Made by a program: the position numbers and the translations under genes
Shown here: positions 1 through 9,186 of the stretch, piece by piece
Position numbering within the stretch: the first letter of the stretch is position 1
Layout of the letters: each line of letters begins with the position of its first letter
From: Pseudomonas sp. PDM14
GTDB taxonomy: Bacteria > Pseudomonadota > Gammaproteobacteria > Pseudomonadales > Pseudomonadaceae
DNA: 64,000 nt
NCBI RefSeq assembly: GCF_014851905.1
Contig: NZ_JACVAQ010000001.1
Coordinates: 806,001 to 870,000, forward strand
Direction of reading: 5' to 3'
The notes under the pieces: generated by a model
What the model saw: the letters and a program-made list of their open reading frames with translations, nothing else
Database searches by the model: none
Told to the model about the DNA's origin: nothing

Positions 1-612
1 CGAGATGTTGCCCTTGCCGCCCATCAGCATCAGCTCGACGGCGGTGGCATCGTCACCGGAATAGACGAGGAAATCCTTGCTCACGCGGTCGAGCACTTCT
101 TGGCCACGCTGCAGGTCGCCCGTGGCTTCCTTGATACCGATGATGTTGGCGATCTTCGACAGACGCTCGACGGTCTCCGGCAGCATGTCGCAGACGGTAC
201 GACCCGGCACGTTGTAGAGGATCTGCGGGATGGCCACGGCTTCGGCGATGTGGCGGAAGTGCTGGTACAGGCCTTCCTGGGTCGGCTTGTTGTAGTACGG
301 CGTGACCAGCAGGCAGGCATCGGCACCGACGCTCTTGGCGTTCTGAGTCAGCTCGACCGCTTCGCGGGTGCTGTTGGCACCGGTACCGGCGATCACCGGG
401 ATGCGGCCGTTGACCTGATCAACCACGCGGCGGATGACCTCGACATGCTCGTGGACATCCAGGGTAGCGGACTCACCCGTGGTGCCGACGGCGACGATGG
501 CGTTGGTGCCCTCTTGCAGGTGGAAATCCACCAGCTTGCTCAGGCTGTCCCAATCCAGACCACCCTGCGCGTCCATGGGCGTGACCAGTGCCACCATACT
601 GCCCGAAATCAT
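1..612 (-). CDS. dapA: 4-hydroxy-tetrahydrodipicolinate synthase (3' part outside window)
   Basis: Condenses pyruvate with aspartate semialdehyde, the first committed step of lysine and diaminopimelate synthesis in the cytoplasm. The 204 visible codons start at ATG 612 and include the family's GTTGE motif, the YYNKP tyrosine motif and the GIKEATGD segment that carries the Schiff-base lysine. The family is about 290 residues, so roughly 85 C-terminal residues lie beyond the window edge. It is divergent from the GcvR-like gene at 827. No frameshift is seen in the visible part. Confidence 0.96.
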   Translation of the reverse strand, partial: MISGSMVALVTPMDAQGGLDWDSLSKLVDFHLQEGTNAIVAVGTTGESATLDVHEHVEVIRRVVDQVNGRIPVIAGTGANSTREAVELTQNAKSVGADACLLVTPYYNKPTQEGLYQHFRHIAEAVAIPQILYNVPGRTVCDMLPETVERLSKIANIIGIKEATGDLQRGQEVLDRVSKDFLVYSGDDATAVELMLMGGKGNIS

Positions 613-826
613 GCAACCGCTCCTGCCGGAAAAAGAGAGCGGTAATGGTACTGACGCCACCAGTGTTGTACAAGCGAAGGTCTGCACCTCTCGGCCAGCG
701 GACAAACCGACGTACCGGCCTGTGCGCACGCCGTTTCGGCATTCCCCTGAGCGGTGCTTTTCGCTACCCTCCCCTCTTTGCACGGCCCATCGCGCCGCGC
801 GCACTCATCGCTCTAGGAAACGCTGC

Positions 827-1384
827 ATGTCCACCCCCACGGTTCGCGAACAATTTCTTGTCATCAGTGCCCTCGGCGCCAACCCCATGGAGCTGACCAG
901 CATCCTGTGCCGAGCCAGCCAGGAGAACCGCTGCGCGATCGTCAGTACCCGCCTGACCCGTCATGGCGAATACAGCGCATTGATCCTGCAGGTGAGTGGC
1001 AGCTGGGATGCCCTGGCACGTCTTGAGGCCGCGCTGCCGGTGCTGGCCAAGAAGCACGCCTTCAACGTCAACATGACCCGCAGCGGCGCCATGGAGAACC
1101 GTCCGCAGGCGCTGCCCTACGTGGCCTACGTCAGCTGCGTCTATCGTCCGGACATCCTCAACGAGCTGTGCCAGTTCTTCAGCGACCACAATGTCGAACT
1201 GGAAAACATCACCTGCGACACTTACCAGGCTCCGCAGACTGGCGGCACGCTGCTCAACGCCACGCTGACCGTGACCCTGCCGGCCGGCACCCAGATCAGC
1301 TGGCTGCGCGACCAGTTCCTCGATTTCGCCGACTCGCTCAACCTCGACGCCCTGATCGAACCCTGGCGCCCGCAGAACCCGTAA
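827..1384 (+). CDS. gcvR: GcvR-like ACT-domain regulator
   Basis: A 185-residue cytoplasmic protein with two consecutive ACT-type domains (about residues 5-85 and 95-180). This is the layout of GcvR, which represses the glycine cleavage operon together with GcvA in enterobacteria; whether it does so in Pseudomonas is not shown here. I chose ATG 827 because the family begins a few residues before the REQFLVISALG-type strand; an in-frame extension upstream lacks family-like sequence. Ten bases separate it from the bcp gene, so the two are probably co-transcribed, as in related genomes. Confidence 0.82.
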   Translation: MSTPTVREQFLVISALGANPMELTSILCRASQENRCAIVSTRLTRHGEYSALILQVSGSWDALARLEAALPVLAKKHAFNVNMTRSGAMENRPQALPYVAYVSCVYRPDILNELCQFFSDHNVELENITCDTYQAPQTGGTLLNATLTVTLPAGTQISWLRDQFLDFADSLNLDALIEPWRPQNP

Positions 1385-1394
1385 GGAGCAACCG

Positions 1395-1868
1395 ATGAGC
1401 GTGACCCTCAACGAACCCGTCGGCGACTTCGACGTGCCGGCCACCAGCGATCAGCGCGTGTCCCTGAGCGCACTGAAAGGCCAGCAAGTGGTGCTCTACT
1501 TCTACCCCAAGGACAGCACGCCGGGCTGCACTACCCAGGGCCAGGGCTTTCGCGACCAGCACGAAGCCTTCGCCGCGGCCAACACGGTGGTCTTCGGTGT
1601 CTCGCGTGACGGCCTCAAGTCCCACGAGAACTTCAAGGCCAAGCAGGGCTTCCCCTTCGAACTTATCTCCGACAAGGACGAAGCGCTCTGTCAGCTGTTC
1701 GACGTGATCAAGCTGAAGAAGCTCTACGGCAAGGAATACCTGGGTATCGACCGCAGCACCTTCCTCATCGACGCGAAAGGCGTGCTGCGCCAGGAGTGGC
1801 GCGGCGTAAAGGTACCGGGCCACGTCGACGCCGTGCTCGCCGCCGCACAGGCGCTGCACAAGGGCTGA
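1395..1868 (+). CDS. bcp: BCP/PrxQ-type thiol peroxidase
   Basis: A 157-residue peroxiredoxin that reduces hydrogen peroxide and organic hydroperoxides in the cytoplasm. The active site YPKDSTPGCTT places the peroxidatic cysteine at residue 45. The resolving cysteine found five residues later in E. coli BCP is replaced by Gln; the only other cysteine is Cys99, so recycling may use Cys99 or an external thiol. A ribosome-binding site (AAGGAG) precedes ATG 1395. It shares a likely transcript with the GcvR-like gene and ends at a strong bidirectional terminator. Confidence 0.93.
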   Translation: MSVTLNEPVGDFDVPATSDQRVSLSALKGQQVVLYFYPKDSTPGCTTQGQGFRDQHEAFAAANTVVFGVSRDGLKSHENFKAKQGFPFELISDKDEALCQLFDVIKLKKLYGKEYLGIDRSTFLIDAKGVLRQEWRGVKVPGHVDAVLAAAQALHKG

Positions 1869-1887
1869 AAACCAGCCAGCCGCAACG

Positions 1888-1915
1888 AAAAAGGGCCGCA
1901 TCAGCGGCCCTTTTT
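1888..1915. terminator. Bidirectional rho-independent terminator between bcp and tusA-like gene
   Basis: A 10-bp perfect stem (AAAGGGCCGC / GCGGCCCTTT) with a 4-base ATCA loop, with an A-run on the left and a T-run on the right. It can therefore stop transcripts from both convergent genes. Confidence 0.88.
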
Positions 1916-1928
1916 CATTTCCGGTAAG

Positions 1929-2165
1929 TCACGCCTTGCGCAGCCAGTAGCGGAACACACCGGCCTCCTCGTCCTCGCGCAGCAGCTCATGACCGGCCAG
2001 GCGAGCGAAGGCGCGGAAGTCGCGCTGCGAGCCGGCATCGGTAGACGTCACCTTGAGCACCGCACCGCTGGCCAGGCGATTGAGCTCCAGCTTGGCCTTG
2101 AGCAACGGCATCGGACAACTCAGGCCGGAGGCATCCACCTCGGCATCAAACAGTACGTCAGTCAT
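1929..2165 (-). CDS. TusA-family sulfur carrier protein
   Basis: A 78-residue TusA/SirA-fold protein with the signature CPMP motif, whose cysteine carries persulfide sulfur. By position (next to the bepA-like gene and bcp) it corresponds to the P. aeruginosa TusA-like protein PA1006, which has been linked to molybdenum cofactor and nitrate respiration; this is recalled, not tested. I chose ATG 2165 because the family begins just ahead of the DASGLSCPMP segment; the 12-codon upstream extension does not resemble the family. Confidence 0.85.
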   Translation of the reverse strand: MTDVLFDAEVDASGLSCPMPLLKAKLELNRLASGAVLKVTSTDAGSQRDFRAFARLAGHELLREDEEAGVFRYWLRKA

Positions 2166-2273
2166 CGATCCGCTCCCAAAAATGATGCAAAGCATATCCA
2201 AGGGCGCGCAACCCTGGCCAGTCGCGTGGCCAGGCGGCTACAGTAGAGCCCTTGTTCTCGATGAGCCCCGTGC

Positions 2274-3707
2274 ATGAACCTCCTGCGCCCTTCACTGCTC
2301 GCCATCGCCTGCCTGCTCGCCCAGCCGTCCATCGCCGATGACCTGCCTTCCCTGGGCGACTCCAGTTCCTCGATCGTCTCCCCCGAACAGGAACACCAGC
2401 TCGGCCGCGCCTGGCTGAGCATGCTGCGCGGCCAGGTCGACCAGTTGTCCGACCCGCAGCTCAAGGACTATGTGGAAACCAGCGTGTACCGCCTGGCCGA
2501 GACCAGCCAGCTGCAGGACCGGCGCCTGGAGTTCGTCCTGCTCAAGAGCCCGCAACTGAACGCCTTCGCCGCACCCGGCGGGATCATCGGCGTCAACGGC
2601 GGCCTGTTCCTCTATGCGCAGACAGAAGCCGAATACGCTTCGGTACTGGCCCACGAACTGGCGCACTTGTCGCAACGCCACTTCGCCCGCGGCCTCGAAG
2701 CCCAGCAGCGCATGCAGGTGCCGATGATGGCCGCCATGCTTGCCGGCATCATCGCCGCAGCCGCCGGCGCCGGTGATGCCGGCATGGCCGCGATCATGTC
2801 GACTCAGGCCGCAGCGATCCAGGAGCAGCGCCGCTTCTCCCGGCAGAACGAACAGGAAGCCGATCGTATCGGCCTGCTCAACCTGGAGAAAGCTGGCTAC
2901 GACCCGCGCGCCATGCCGAGCATGTTCGAGCGCCTGATGCGCCAGTACCGCTACGACGCCAAGCCGCCGGAATTCCTCCTGACCCACCCGGTGTCCGAGT
3001 CGCGTATTGCCGACACCCGCAACCGGGCCGAGCAGTACAAGCCCGGCGGCACCGAGGACAGCCTGCGTTATCAACTGTTGCGCGCCCGCGTGCAACTGAC
3101 CTTCGAGGAAACCCCGGGCATCGCCGGCAAACGCTTTCGCGCCATGCTCGACGACAACCCCAAACTGGACGTCGCGCGCTACGGCCTGGCCATCGCCCAA
3201 ACCAAGGGTGGCCAGCTCAACGAAGCCCGCGCCGGGCTGGAAGAACTGCTCAGCCGCGCACCAAACGACCTGACCTATAACTTGGCGATGGTCGACCTCG
3301 ACATCACCAACAACCGCGTCGCCGATGCCCGCCAGCGCGTCGAGCGCCTGCGCAGCCAGTATCCGCACAGCTACCCGCTGGAGCAGATGCGCATCGACCT
3401 GATGCTCAAGCAGAATCAGCCCAAGGATGCCGAGCAGGCACTCAACCAGCTGCTCGGCTCGCGTCCGCACGACCCGGACGTGTGGTATCAGGTCGCCGAG
3501 GTGCGCGGCATGGCCGGCAACATCATCGGCCTGCACCAGGCGCGAGCGGAGTTCTTCGCCCTGGTCGGCGACTACGACCAGGCGCTGTCGCAACTGGACC
3601 TGGCCAAGCGCCGTGCCAGCAGCAACTTCCCGCTGGCTTCGCGCATCGACGCGCGGCAGAAGCAATTGCAGGACGAGAAGAATGCCATCGAGAAGATGAT
3701 GCGCTGA
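2274..3707 (+). CDS. bepA: BepA/YfgC-type periplasmic M48 metalloprotease with TPR repeats
   Basis: A 477-residue protein with an N-terminal signal peptide (about 1-21). The M48 protease domain carries the zinc motif HELAH at 117-121 and a downstream EQEAD glutamate near residue 195. A C-terminal half of TPR-like helices (about 290-477) follows. BepA degrades or chaperones misassembled outer-membrane proteins such as LptD in the periplasm. Length and architecture match the family. It stands alone on its strand, convergent with nadA across a terminator. Confidence 0.93.
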   Translation: MNLLRPSLLAIACLLAQPSIADDLPSLGDSSSSIVSPEQEHQLGRAWLSMLRGQVDQLSDPQLKDYVETSVYRLAETSQLQDRRLEFVLLKSPQLNAFAAPGGIIGVNGGLFLYAQTEAEYASVLAHELAHLSQRHFARGLEAQQRMQVPMMAAMLAGIIAAAAGAGDAGMAAIMSTQAAAIQEQRRFSRQNEQEADRIGLLNLEKAGYDPRAMPSMFERLMRQYRYDAKPPEFLLTHPVSESRIADTRNRAEQYKPGGTEDSLRYQLLRARVQLTFEETPGIAGKRFRAMLDDNPKLDVARYGLAIAQTKGGQLNEARAGLEELLSRAPNDLTYNLAMVDLDITNNRVADARQRVERLRSQYPHSYPLEQMRIDLMLKQNQPKDAEQALNQLLGSRPHDPDVWYQVAEVRGMAGNIIGLHQARAEFFALVGDYDQALSQLDLAKRRASSNFPLASRIDARQKQLQDEKNAIEKMMR

Positions 3708-3720
3708 TCACCTCGCCGAC

Positions 3721-3750
3721 AAAAAAGCCCGGCACAGGCCGGGCTTTTTT
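3721..3750. terminator. Bidirectional terminator between bepA and nadA
   Basis: The hairpin AAAAAAGCCCGG / CCGGGCTTTTTT with a short CACA-type loop sits between convergent genes, with A- and T-runs suitable for both directions. Confidence 0.9.
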
Positions 3751-3760
3751 CGCGCGTAGA

Positions 3761-4819
3761 TCAAGCGTTACCCGCCAACCTCAGCCTCGCGGCCTGCGTG
3801 AAATCGAGCATGCGTTTCAGCGGTTTGATCGCCCGCGGGATCAGCGATGGCTCGACGAGGATCTCGTTGCTGCCCTCGCGCAGGCACTGCAGCGTGCGCT
3901 GCAAGGTGTTCATCGCCATCCACGGGCAATGCGCGCAGCTGCGGCAGGCCGCACCGTTGCCGGCAGTCGGTGCCTCGACGAAGACCTTGTCTGGGCACAG
4001 CTGCTGCATCTTGTAGAAGATGCCGCGATCGGTGGCGACGATGAAGGTCTTGTTCGGCAGGGTCTGCGCCGCCTTGATCAACTGGCTGGTAGAGCCCACC
4101 GCATCCGCCAGGTCGATCACCGCCTCCGGCGACTCCGGGTGCACCAGCACCGCGGCGTCCGGGTACAGCGCCTTCATGTCGAGCAGCTGGCGCGACTTGA
4201 ATTCCTCGTGGACGATGCAGGCACCGTCCCAGAGCAGCATGTCGGCACCGGTCTCGCGCTGGATGTAACTCCCCAGGTGCTGGTCCGGCGCCCAGAGGAT
4301 GGTCTCGCCGTTGTCCATCAGGCTCTCGACGATTTCCAGCGCGCAGCTGGAGGTCACCACCCAGTCGGCCCGCGCCTTCACCGCCGCCGAGGTGTTGGCG
4401 TAGACCACCACGGTACGCTCGGGATGCTGGTCGCAGAACGCGGAAAACTCGTCGACCGGACAACCCAGGTCGAGCGAGCAGGTCGCCTCCAGGGTCGGCA
4501 TCAATACACGCTTTTCCGGGTTGAGGATCTTCGCCGTCTCACCCATGAACTTGACCCCGGCGACCACCACGGTCTGCGCCGCATGCTGGTTGCCGAAGCG
4601 GGCCATTTCCAAGGAGTCGGACACGCAGCCGCCGGTTTCCTCGGCCAGGGCCTGGATCACCGGATCACAGTAGTAGTGGGCGACCAGCACGGCATTCTGC
4701 TTCTTCAGCTCGGCGGCGATTTCACTGCGATAGAAGGCTTCCTGCTCGGCGGTCAACGGTACCGGCTGCTTGGCATCGAGATGGGCCTGGACGAGCAGGC
4801 GTTCGGAAATCTGAGTCAT
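3761..4819 (-). CDS. nadA: Quinolinate synthase
   Basis: A 352-residue cytoplasmic [4Fe-4S] enzyme that condenses iminoaspartate (made by NadB) with dihydroxyacetone phosphate to quinolinate in de novo NAD synthesis. The HYYCDP segment near residue 48 and the conserved cysteines at 114, 201 and 298 (the last within CRSCAHCPW) are present; by homology these three bind the cluster. ATG 4819 gives the usual family length. A perfect -10 hexamer (TATAAT, complement of 4855-4860) lies upstream, although no good -35 is seen. Confidence 0.96.
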   Translation of the reverse strand: MTQISERLLVQAHLDAKQPVPLTAEQEAFYRSEIAAELKKQNAVLVAHYYCDPVIQALAEETGGCVSDSLEMARFGNQHAAQTVVVAGVKFMGETAKILNPEKRVLMPTLEATCSLDLGCPVDEFSAFCDQHPERTVVVYANTSAAVKARADWVVTSSCALEIVESLMDNGETILWAPDQHLGSYIQRETGADMLLWDGACIVHEEFKSRQLLDMKALYPDAAVLVHPESPEAVIDLADAVGSTSQLIKAAQTLPNKTFIVATDRGIFYKMQQLCPDKVFVEAPTAGNGAACRSCAHCPWMAMNTLQRTLQCLREGSNEILVEPSLIPRAIKPLKRMLDFTQAARLRLAGNA

Positions 4820-4925
4820 GTCATCAGGCTCTGAATATGCTTTCAGTGCGGCCGATTATACGCGCCAACGAAGGTGGCGAGTGGCTCGATGGAGAATGTT
4901 GGAAGAGGTGCTGCGAAGGAGGGAG

Positions 4926-5001
4926 TGGTGGGTCGTGTAGGATTCGAACCTACGACCAATTGGTTAAAAGCCAACTGCTCTACCAACTGAGCTAACGACC
5001 C
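4926..5001 (-). tRNA. tRNA-Lys (anticodon UUU)
   Basis: A 76-nt cloverleaf read on the minus strand: acceptor GGGTCGT pairs with ACGACCC, the anticodon loop is CTTTTAA, the T-loop is TTCGAAT, and CCA is encoded. The gene lies between queC and nadA. In P. aeruginosa the equivalent gene (beside queC) is an attachment site for PAPI-1/pKLC102-type elements. Here nadA follows after about 100 bases, so no element is inserted. Confidence 0.97.
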
Positions 5002-5013
5002 AACGCGGGGCGC

Positions 5014-5041
5014 ATGATACTGATTTAAATCAGAAAATCAA
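5014..5041 (-). promoter_or_regulatory. Predicted sigma-70 promoter of tRNA-Lys
   Basis: On the minus strand TTGATT (complement of 5036-5041) and TATCAT (complement of 5014-5019) are separated by 16 bases and lie 12 bases ahead of the mature tRNA. The spacer is almost entirely the perfect palindrome CTGATTTAAATCAG (5020-5033). Confidence 0.6.
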
Positions 5042-5056
5042 CACCCCAGAACAAAC

Positions 5057-5731
5057 TTAGGCATATCGGGTGGGATCGGCCACCTTGGCGGCGGCAAAAC
5101 CGGCCGCGCGCAGACGGCAGCTGTCGCAACGGCCACAGGCACGCCCATCGCCATCCGCCTGGTAGCACGACACGGTGAGGCCATAGTCAACACCATGCCG
5201 CAGGCCGATCTCGACGATCTGCGCCTTGCTCAGATTCTGCAGCGGCGCCTGGATGCGAAAGCCGCTGCCCTCCACCCCTTCACGGGTTGCCAGGTTGGCT
5301 ACGCGCTCGAACGCTTCGATGAAGGCAGGCCGGCAATCCGGGTAGCCGGAATAGTCCACCGCGTTCACGCCGATGAAGATGTCATGGGCGCCGAGCACTT
5401 CGGCCCAGCCCAGCGCCAGCGACAGGAACACCGTGTTGCGCGCGGGTACGTAGGTCACCGGAATTCCTTCGGTCGGACCTTCTGGCACGGCAATGGAGTT
5501 GTCGGTCAGCGCCGAGCCGCCGATGCCATTGAGGTCGAGACCAATCACCTTGTGTTCGACCACGCCAAGCTGCTGCGCCACGCGCTCCGCGGCCTGCAAC
5601 TCGGCACGGTGCCGCTGACCGTAGTCGAAGCTCATGCTGTAGCAGGCAAAATCCGCCGCCTTGGCCTGCGCCAGAATGGTCGCCGAGTCCAGGCCGCCGG
5701 AGAGCAGCACCACCGCTTTCTTGTCCGTCAT
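5057..5731 (-). CDS. queC: 7-cyano-7-deazaguanine synthase
   Basis: Converts 7-carboxy-7-deazaguanine to preQ0 with ATP and ammonia, in the queuosine tRNA-modification pathway. The 224-residue protein has the ATP-binding SGGLDS loop at 11-16 and a C-terminal zinc site (one Cys plus a CGRCDSC cluster, near residues 185-205). I chose ATG 5731; a TTG two codons earlier is possible. It starts 2 bases after the queE stop, so the two genes are translationally linked. No preQ1-type riboswitch was recognised upstream. Confidence 0.95.
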   Translation of the reverse strand: MTDKKAVVLLSGGLDSATILAQAKAADFACYSMSFDYGQRHRAELQAAERVAQQLGVVEHKVIGLDLNGIGGSALTDNSIAVPEGPTEGIPVTYVPARNTVFLSLALGWAEVLGAHDIFIGVNAVDYSGYPDCRPAFIEAFERVANLATREGVEGSGFRIQAPLQNLSKAQIVEIGLRHGVDYGLTVSCYQADGDGRACGRCDSCRLRAAGFAAAKVADPTRYA

Positions 5732-5733
5732 GC

Positions 5734-6381
5734 TCAATGCCCCGGCTCGTCATTCCACAGGATCTTGTGCAGCTGCAGCTGGAAACGCACCGGCAGGTTG
5801 TCGGCGACGATCCACTCGGCCAGCGCCTGCGCACTGACCTGCTGATGGCTGGGCGAAAACAGCACCTCGCCGGCGCGCTGATCGAGGCGATACTCGATCA
5901 GCTTGGAGACCGCCCAGTCGTAGTCCTCGCGCGAGCAAATGACGAACTTCACCTGATCGTTGCGGGTCAGGTGCGCCATGTTGCTATAGAGGTTGCGCGA
6001 GACTTCCGCCGAGCCCGGCGTCTTCAGGTCGACCACACGACTGACGCGAACGTCGGTGGCGGCGATATCCAAGGCACCACTGGTTTCCAGGGACACCTCG
6101 TAACCAGCATCACACAGGCGCTCGAGCAAAGGGATGCAGTTGGGCTGGGCCAGCGGCTCGCCACCGGTCACGCAAACGTAGCGGGGCTTGTAGCGAGCGA
6201 CCTGTTCGCAGATGGCGTCCAGGCTGATGACCTCGCCGCCACTGAAGGCATAGGCGGTGTCGCAATACTGGCAACGCAATGGACAGCCAGTCAGGCGAAC
6301 GAATACCGTGGGCAAACCACTGGTACGCGTTTCGCCCTGCAACGAGTAGAAAATCTCGGTAATGCGCAGGGTTTCTTGCAT
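5734..6381 (-). CDS. queE: 7-carboxy-7-deazaguanine synthase (radical SAM)
   Basis: A 215-residue radical-SAM enzyme that rearranges 6-carboxytetrahydropterin to 7-carboxy-7-deazaguanine, the step before QueC. The cluster motif is CPLRCQYC (Cx3Cx2C form) near residues 33-40, and the GGEPL SAM-binding motif follows. ATG 6381 begins the conserved [12 protein letters not shown] start. It lies just downstream of the tol-pal operon on the same strand, but a terminator separates them. Confidence 0.95.
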   Translation of the reverse strand: MQETLRITEIFYSLQGETRTSGLPTVFVRLTGCPLRCQYCDTAYAFSGGEVISLDAICEQVARYKPRYVCVTGGEPLAQPNCIPLLERLCDAGYEVSLETSGALDIAATDVRVSRVVDLKTPGSAEVSRNLYSNMAHLTRNDQVKFVICSREDYDWAVSKLIEYRLDQRAGEVLFSPSHQQVSAQALAEWIVADNLPVRFQLQLHKILWNDEPGH

Positions 6382-6449
6382 AGGGCACCGGGCGTGACGG
6401 CTAAACAGGCCATCCGCCTCCGTTGCGGGAAAAGGGTCGCGATTCTAAC

Positions 6450-6476
6450 GAAAAACCCGCGACAGGCGCGGGTTTT
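6450..6476 (-). terminator. Terminator of the tol-pal operon
   Basis: On the minus strand the hairpin AAAACCCGCG ... CGCGGGTTTT is followed by a TTTTTCG run, just after the cpoB stop and before queE. Confidence 0.82.
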
Positions 6477-6498
6477 CTGAGTAACGGTCAGGCGTTTG

Positions 6499-7323
6499 TC
6501 AGGGCAGACGCTGCAGATCACGCTGGGCCAGCTGAGCGGCCGACGAACCGGGGAACTGCGAGACCAGCTGACGCAGGATGCCCTTGGCCTTGTCGGTGTT
6601 GCCAAGACGCTGCTCGACATCGGCCAGCTTGAACAGCGAGTCCGGCACCTTGGCGTGGGTCGGATAGGTCACGCTAACGGTGGCGAAGGCCTTGCCAGCG
6701 GCCTGCAGGTCGCCTTTGGCCAGGTTGACTTCGCCGAGCCAGTACTGGGCGTTGCCGGCGTACTGGCTGTTCGGGTATTTACGCAGGAAAGCGTTGAAGG
6801 CCTGGCTGGCCTTCTCGAAATCCTTGGCCTTGATCAGGTCGAAAGCCGCATCGTAGTACAGCTTTTCTTTGGCCGGATCGGCAGGTTCGTTGCTTGCCGC
6901 AGGCGCCTGCTCGGCAGGTGCTGCGGGAGCGCCGCCGGCATTGATCGCGCCGTCGGCTGGAGAATTCTGGGTAGGAGCTGCAGCGCCAGCGGCACCACTA
7001 GACAGGCGACTGTCCAAGTCCTGATAACGCGCCAAGCTTTCCTGCTTGAGGCTCTGAATCTGATTCTGCTGTTCTTCGACCATGCCGCGCAGCTGGGCAA
7101 TTTCTGTCTGCATCTGCTGCAACTGCATGAACAGCTCACCCTGCGCCGAGGTCGGGGCCGTAGCCCCTCCCCCGGCGTAGGCGCCATTCGTGCCGTAACC
7201 CGCAGGCGGATAGCTACTGCTACTGCCGTAACCGGCATTGCCATCCACCACAGGCACCTCTGCCACTGCCGCGAACGGCAGGAACAAGGCCAACGAAGTT
7301 ACTACACGAAGGCACTTACGCAT
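6499..7323 (-). CDS. cpoB: Cell division coordinator CpoB (YbgF)
   Basis: A 274-residue periplasmic protein with a cleavable signal (about 1-21, ending AVA), a coiled coil near 65-105 (Gln/Leu-rich trimerisation segment), an Ala/Pro/Gly-rich linker, and about three TPR repeats in the last 125 residues. CpoB links PBP1B-driven peptidoglycan synthesis with Tol-driven outer-membrane constriction. It is the last gene of the tol-pal operon, 6 bases after pal, and is followed by a terminator. Confidence 0.94.
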   Translation of the reverse strand: MRKCLRVVTSLALFLPFAAVAEVPVVDGNAGYGSSSSYPPAGYGTNGAYAGGGATAPTSAQGELFMQLQQMQTEIAQLRGMVEEQQNQIQSLKQESLARYQDLDSRLSSGAAGAAAPTQNSPADGAINAGGAPAAPAEQAPAASNEPADPAKEKLYYDAAFDLIKAKDFEKASQAFNAFLRKYPNSQYAGNAQYWLGEVNLAKGDLQAAGKAFATVSVTYPTHAKVPDSLFKLADVEQRLGNTDKAKGILRQLVSQFPGSSAAQLAQRDLQRLP

Positions 7324-7329
7324 GGCGAA

Positions 7330-7827
7330 TTACTTACGCAGTTCGACGCGACGGTTCTGGGCCCAGGACTGCTCGTCGTTGCCAGTGGCAACCGGACGCT
7401 CTTCGCCGTAGGAAACCAGTTCCAGCTGAGCCGGGGAAACGCCCTGCAGAACCAGGTAACGTTGAACGGCTTGCGAACGACGCTCGCCCAGAGCCATGTT
7501 GTACTCGCGGGTGCCGCGCTCGTCAGTGTGGCCTTCCAGAACGACGCGAGCGCCGTTGCCTTTCAGGTCCTTGGCGTGAACGTCCAGAGCGCGCATGGCT
7601 TCCGGCTTCAGGTCCGAGCTGTCGTATTCGAAGTAGAAAGTGGTGATGGCGCGCAGAGCAGCTTCTTCGCTCAGGGAACCGTCAACACCGCTGTTACCGG
7701 CATTGTAGCCAGCGTTCGGGTCAACAGCGCCTTCGCCAGAGTTGTCGCCGCCTTTGGACGAGCAACCAACAGCAACGGCCAGAGCCAGGCTCAGAGCGGC
7801 AAATTTGCCAAATTTCAGCATTTCCAT
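7330..7827 (-). CDS. pal: Peptidoglycan-associated lipoprotein Pal (OprL)
   Basis: A 165-residue outer-membrane lipoprotein. The lipobox AVGC gives the lipid-bearing cysteine at about residue 22, a Ser/Gly-rich tether follows, and then an OmpA-like peptidoglycan-binding domain (about 60-165) with the conserved [13 protein letters not shown] motif and the NRRVEL end. It binds peptidoglycan and TolB. ATG 7827 has an AGGAG-type site upstream. It lies between tolB and cpoB. Confidence 0.97.
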   Translation of the reverse strand: MEMLKFGKFAALSLALAVAVGCSSKGGDNSGEGAVDPNAGYNAGNSGVDGSLSEEAALRAITTFYFEYDSSDLKPEAMRALDVHAKDLKGNGARVVLEGHTDERGTREYNMALGERRSQAVQRYLVLQGVSPAQLELVSYGEERPVATGNDEQSWAQNRRVELRK

Positions 7828-7884
7828 GATGTAACTCCTAATGAAACCCCAGGTGTGTTTAACGCAAAACGTGTTGGTACCGCA

Positions 7885-9186
7885 TCAGTTCAGGTAGGGA
7901 GACCAGGACGGTTCCCGAACATCGCCTTGGGCGGTGGGAATCGGGAGCCTGACACGTCCATTGGTGGAGACGAGCATCAGCACGCCCCGGCCCTGCTGGC
8001 GGGTGGCGTAGATTAGCATGGCGCCATTGGGCGCAACAGTAGGCGAGTCGTCCAGACTGGTCTCCGAAAGAATCCGAATACGACTGGTCATCAGGTCCTG
8101 CGCCGCCACCTTGAAGTTGGTGAAACCATCCTGACGGTGGATCATCACCAGGGTCTTCTCATCGGCGGAAAGTTTCGGGTTGGCGTTGTAGTTCCCGGTG
8201 AAGGTCACACGCTCAACGGCACCCGAAGCGATGTTCTGCTTGTAGACCTGCGGCTTGCCGGCGCGATCAGAGGTGAAGTAGATGGTCTGCCCATCCTTGC
8301 CCCAGAAGGGTTCGGTGTCGATGGCGTAGTGATTGGTTACGCGCTGCAGCTGACGGGTACCCAGGTTCATCACGTAGATTTCCGGGTTACCGTCCTTGGA
8401 CAGCACGAATGCCAGGCGACTGCCGTCCGGAGAGAATGCCGGGGCACCATTGAGGCCTTCGAAGTTGGTGATCTGCTCACGGCGACCAGTATCGATGTGC
8501 TGGATGAAGATGCGCGGACGACGCTGCTCGAACGATACATAGGCGATGCGACGGGCATCCGGTGCGTAGCGCGGCGAGAGGATCGGCTCGCGCGACTGCA
8601 GCAAGGTCACCGCACGCGCGCCGTCATAGTCGGAGCGTTGCAGGGTGTAACGGGTGTTGCTGGCAGAGAAACGCTCGGCTGTCACGTAGAGCATCTTGGT
8701 GGAGAACGCGCCCTTCACACCGGTGAGCTTCTCGAATGCCTGGTCGGCCACATGGTGCGCCATGTCGCGCAGTTGATCGGGGGTGCCGCCCACATTGCCG
8801 GCCACCACTTGCTGCTCGGTCGCCACGTTGAACAGGGCGAACTGCACCTGCAGGCGACCACCGTTCGGCACGATGCTGCCAACCATCACGTACTGGGCGC
8901 CCAGGGCCTTCCAGTCGCGGTAGATGATTTCGCTGGCCTGGGTCGGCAGGCTGATCATGTTTTGCCGCGGGATCGGCTCGTACATACCGGTGTTGCGCAG
9001 ATCGTTGCCGATGATCTCGGCCATGTCTTCCGGCAGCACATTGCCACCCTGCCAACCGAACGGGACCACGGCGATCGGAATCGCGCGGTTGGAGCCTTCC
9101 GTGATGGAAATGTTCTTGTCCTCGGCCAGGGCAAGGCCTGTCGAGCAGCAGAGAACGAGCAGAAGTCCTCTCAGAATAGTGATCAC
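7885..9186 (-). CDS. tolB: Tol-Pal system protein TolB
   Basis: A 433-residue periplasmic protein with a signal peptide (about 1-21), an N-terminal alpha/beta domain and a six-bladed beta-propeller with repeated SPDG-type motifs (about 160-430). It binds Pal and receives energy from TolA. The start is a GTG at 9186 that overlaps the tolA stop (GTGA arrangement), so translation is coupled. A 57-base gap precedes pal. Confidence 0.96.
   Translation of the reverse strand: MITILRGLLLVLCCSTGLALAEDKNISITEGSNRAIPIAVVPFGWQGGNVLPEDMAEIIGNDLRNTGMYEPIPRQNMISLPTQASEIIYRDWKALGAQYVMVGSIVPNGGRLQVQFALFNVATEQQVVAGNVGGTPDQLRDMAHHVADQAFEKLTGVKGAFSTKMLYVTAERFSASNTRYTLQRSDYDGARAVTLLQSREPILSPRYAPDARRIAYVSFEQRRPRIFIQHIDTGRREQITNFEGLNGAPAFSPDGSRLAFVLSKDGNPEIYVMNLGTRQLQRVTNHYAIDTEPFWGKDGQTIYFTSDRAGKPQVYKQNIASGAVERVTFTGNYNANPKLSADEKTLVMIHRQDGFTNFKVAAQDLMTSRIRILSETSLDDSPTVAPNGAMLIYATRQQGRGVLMLVSTNGRVRLPIPTAQGDVREPSWSPYLN

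Noticed and set aside
6382..6498. preQ1 riboswitch ahead of queE/queC
   Set aside because: The gap is short and dominated by the tol-pal terminator; no preQ1 aptamer-like A-rich tail or stem was found.
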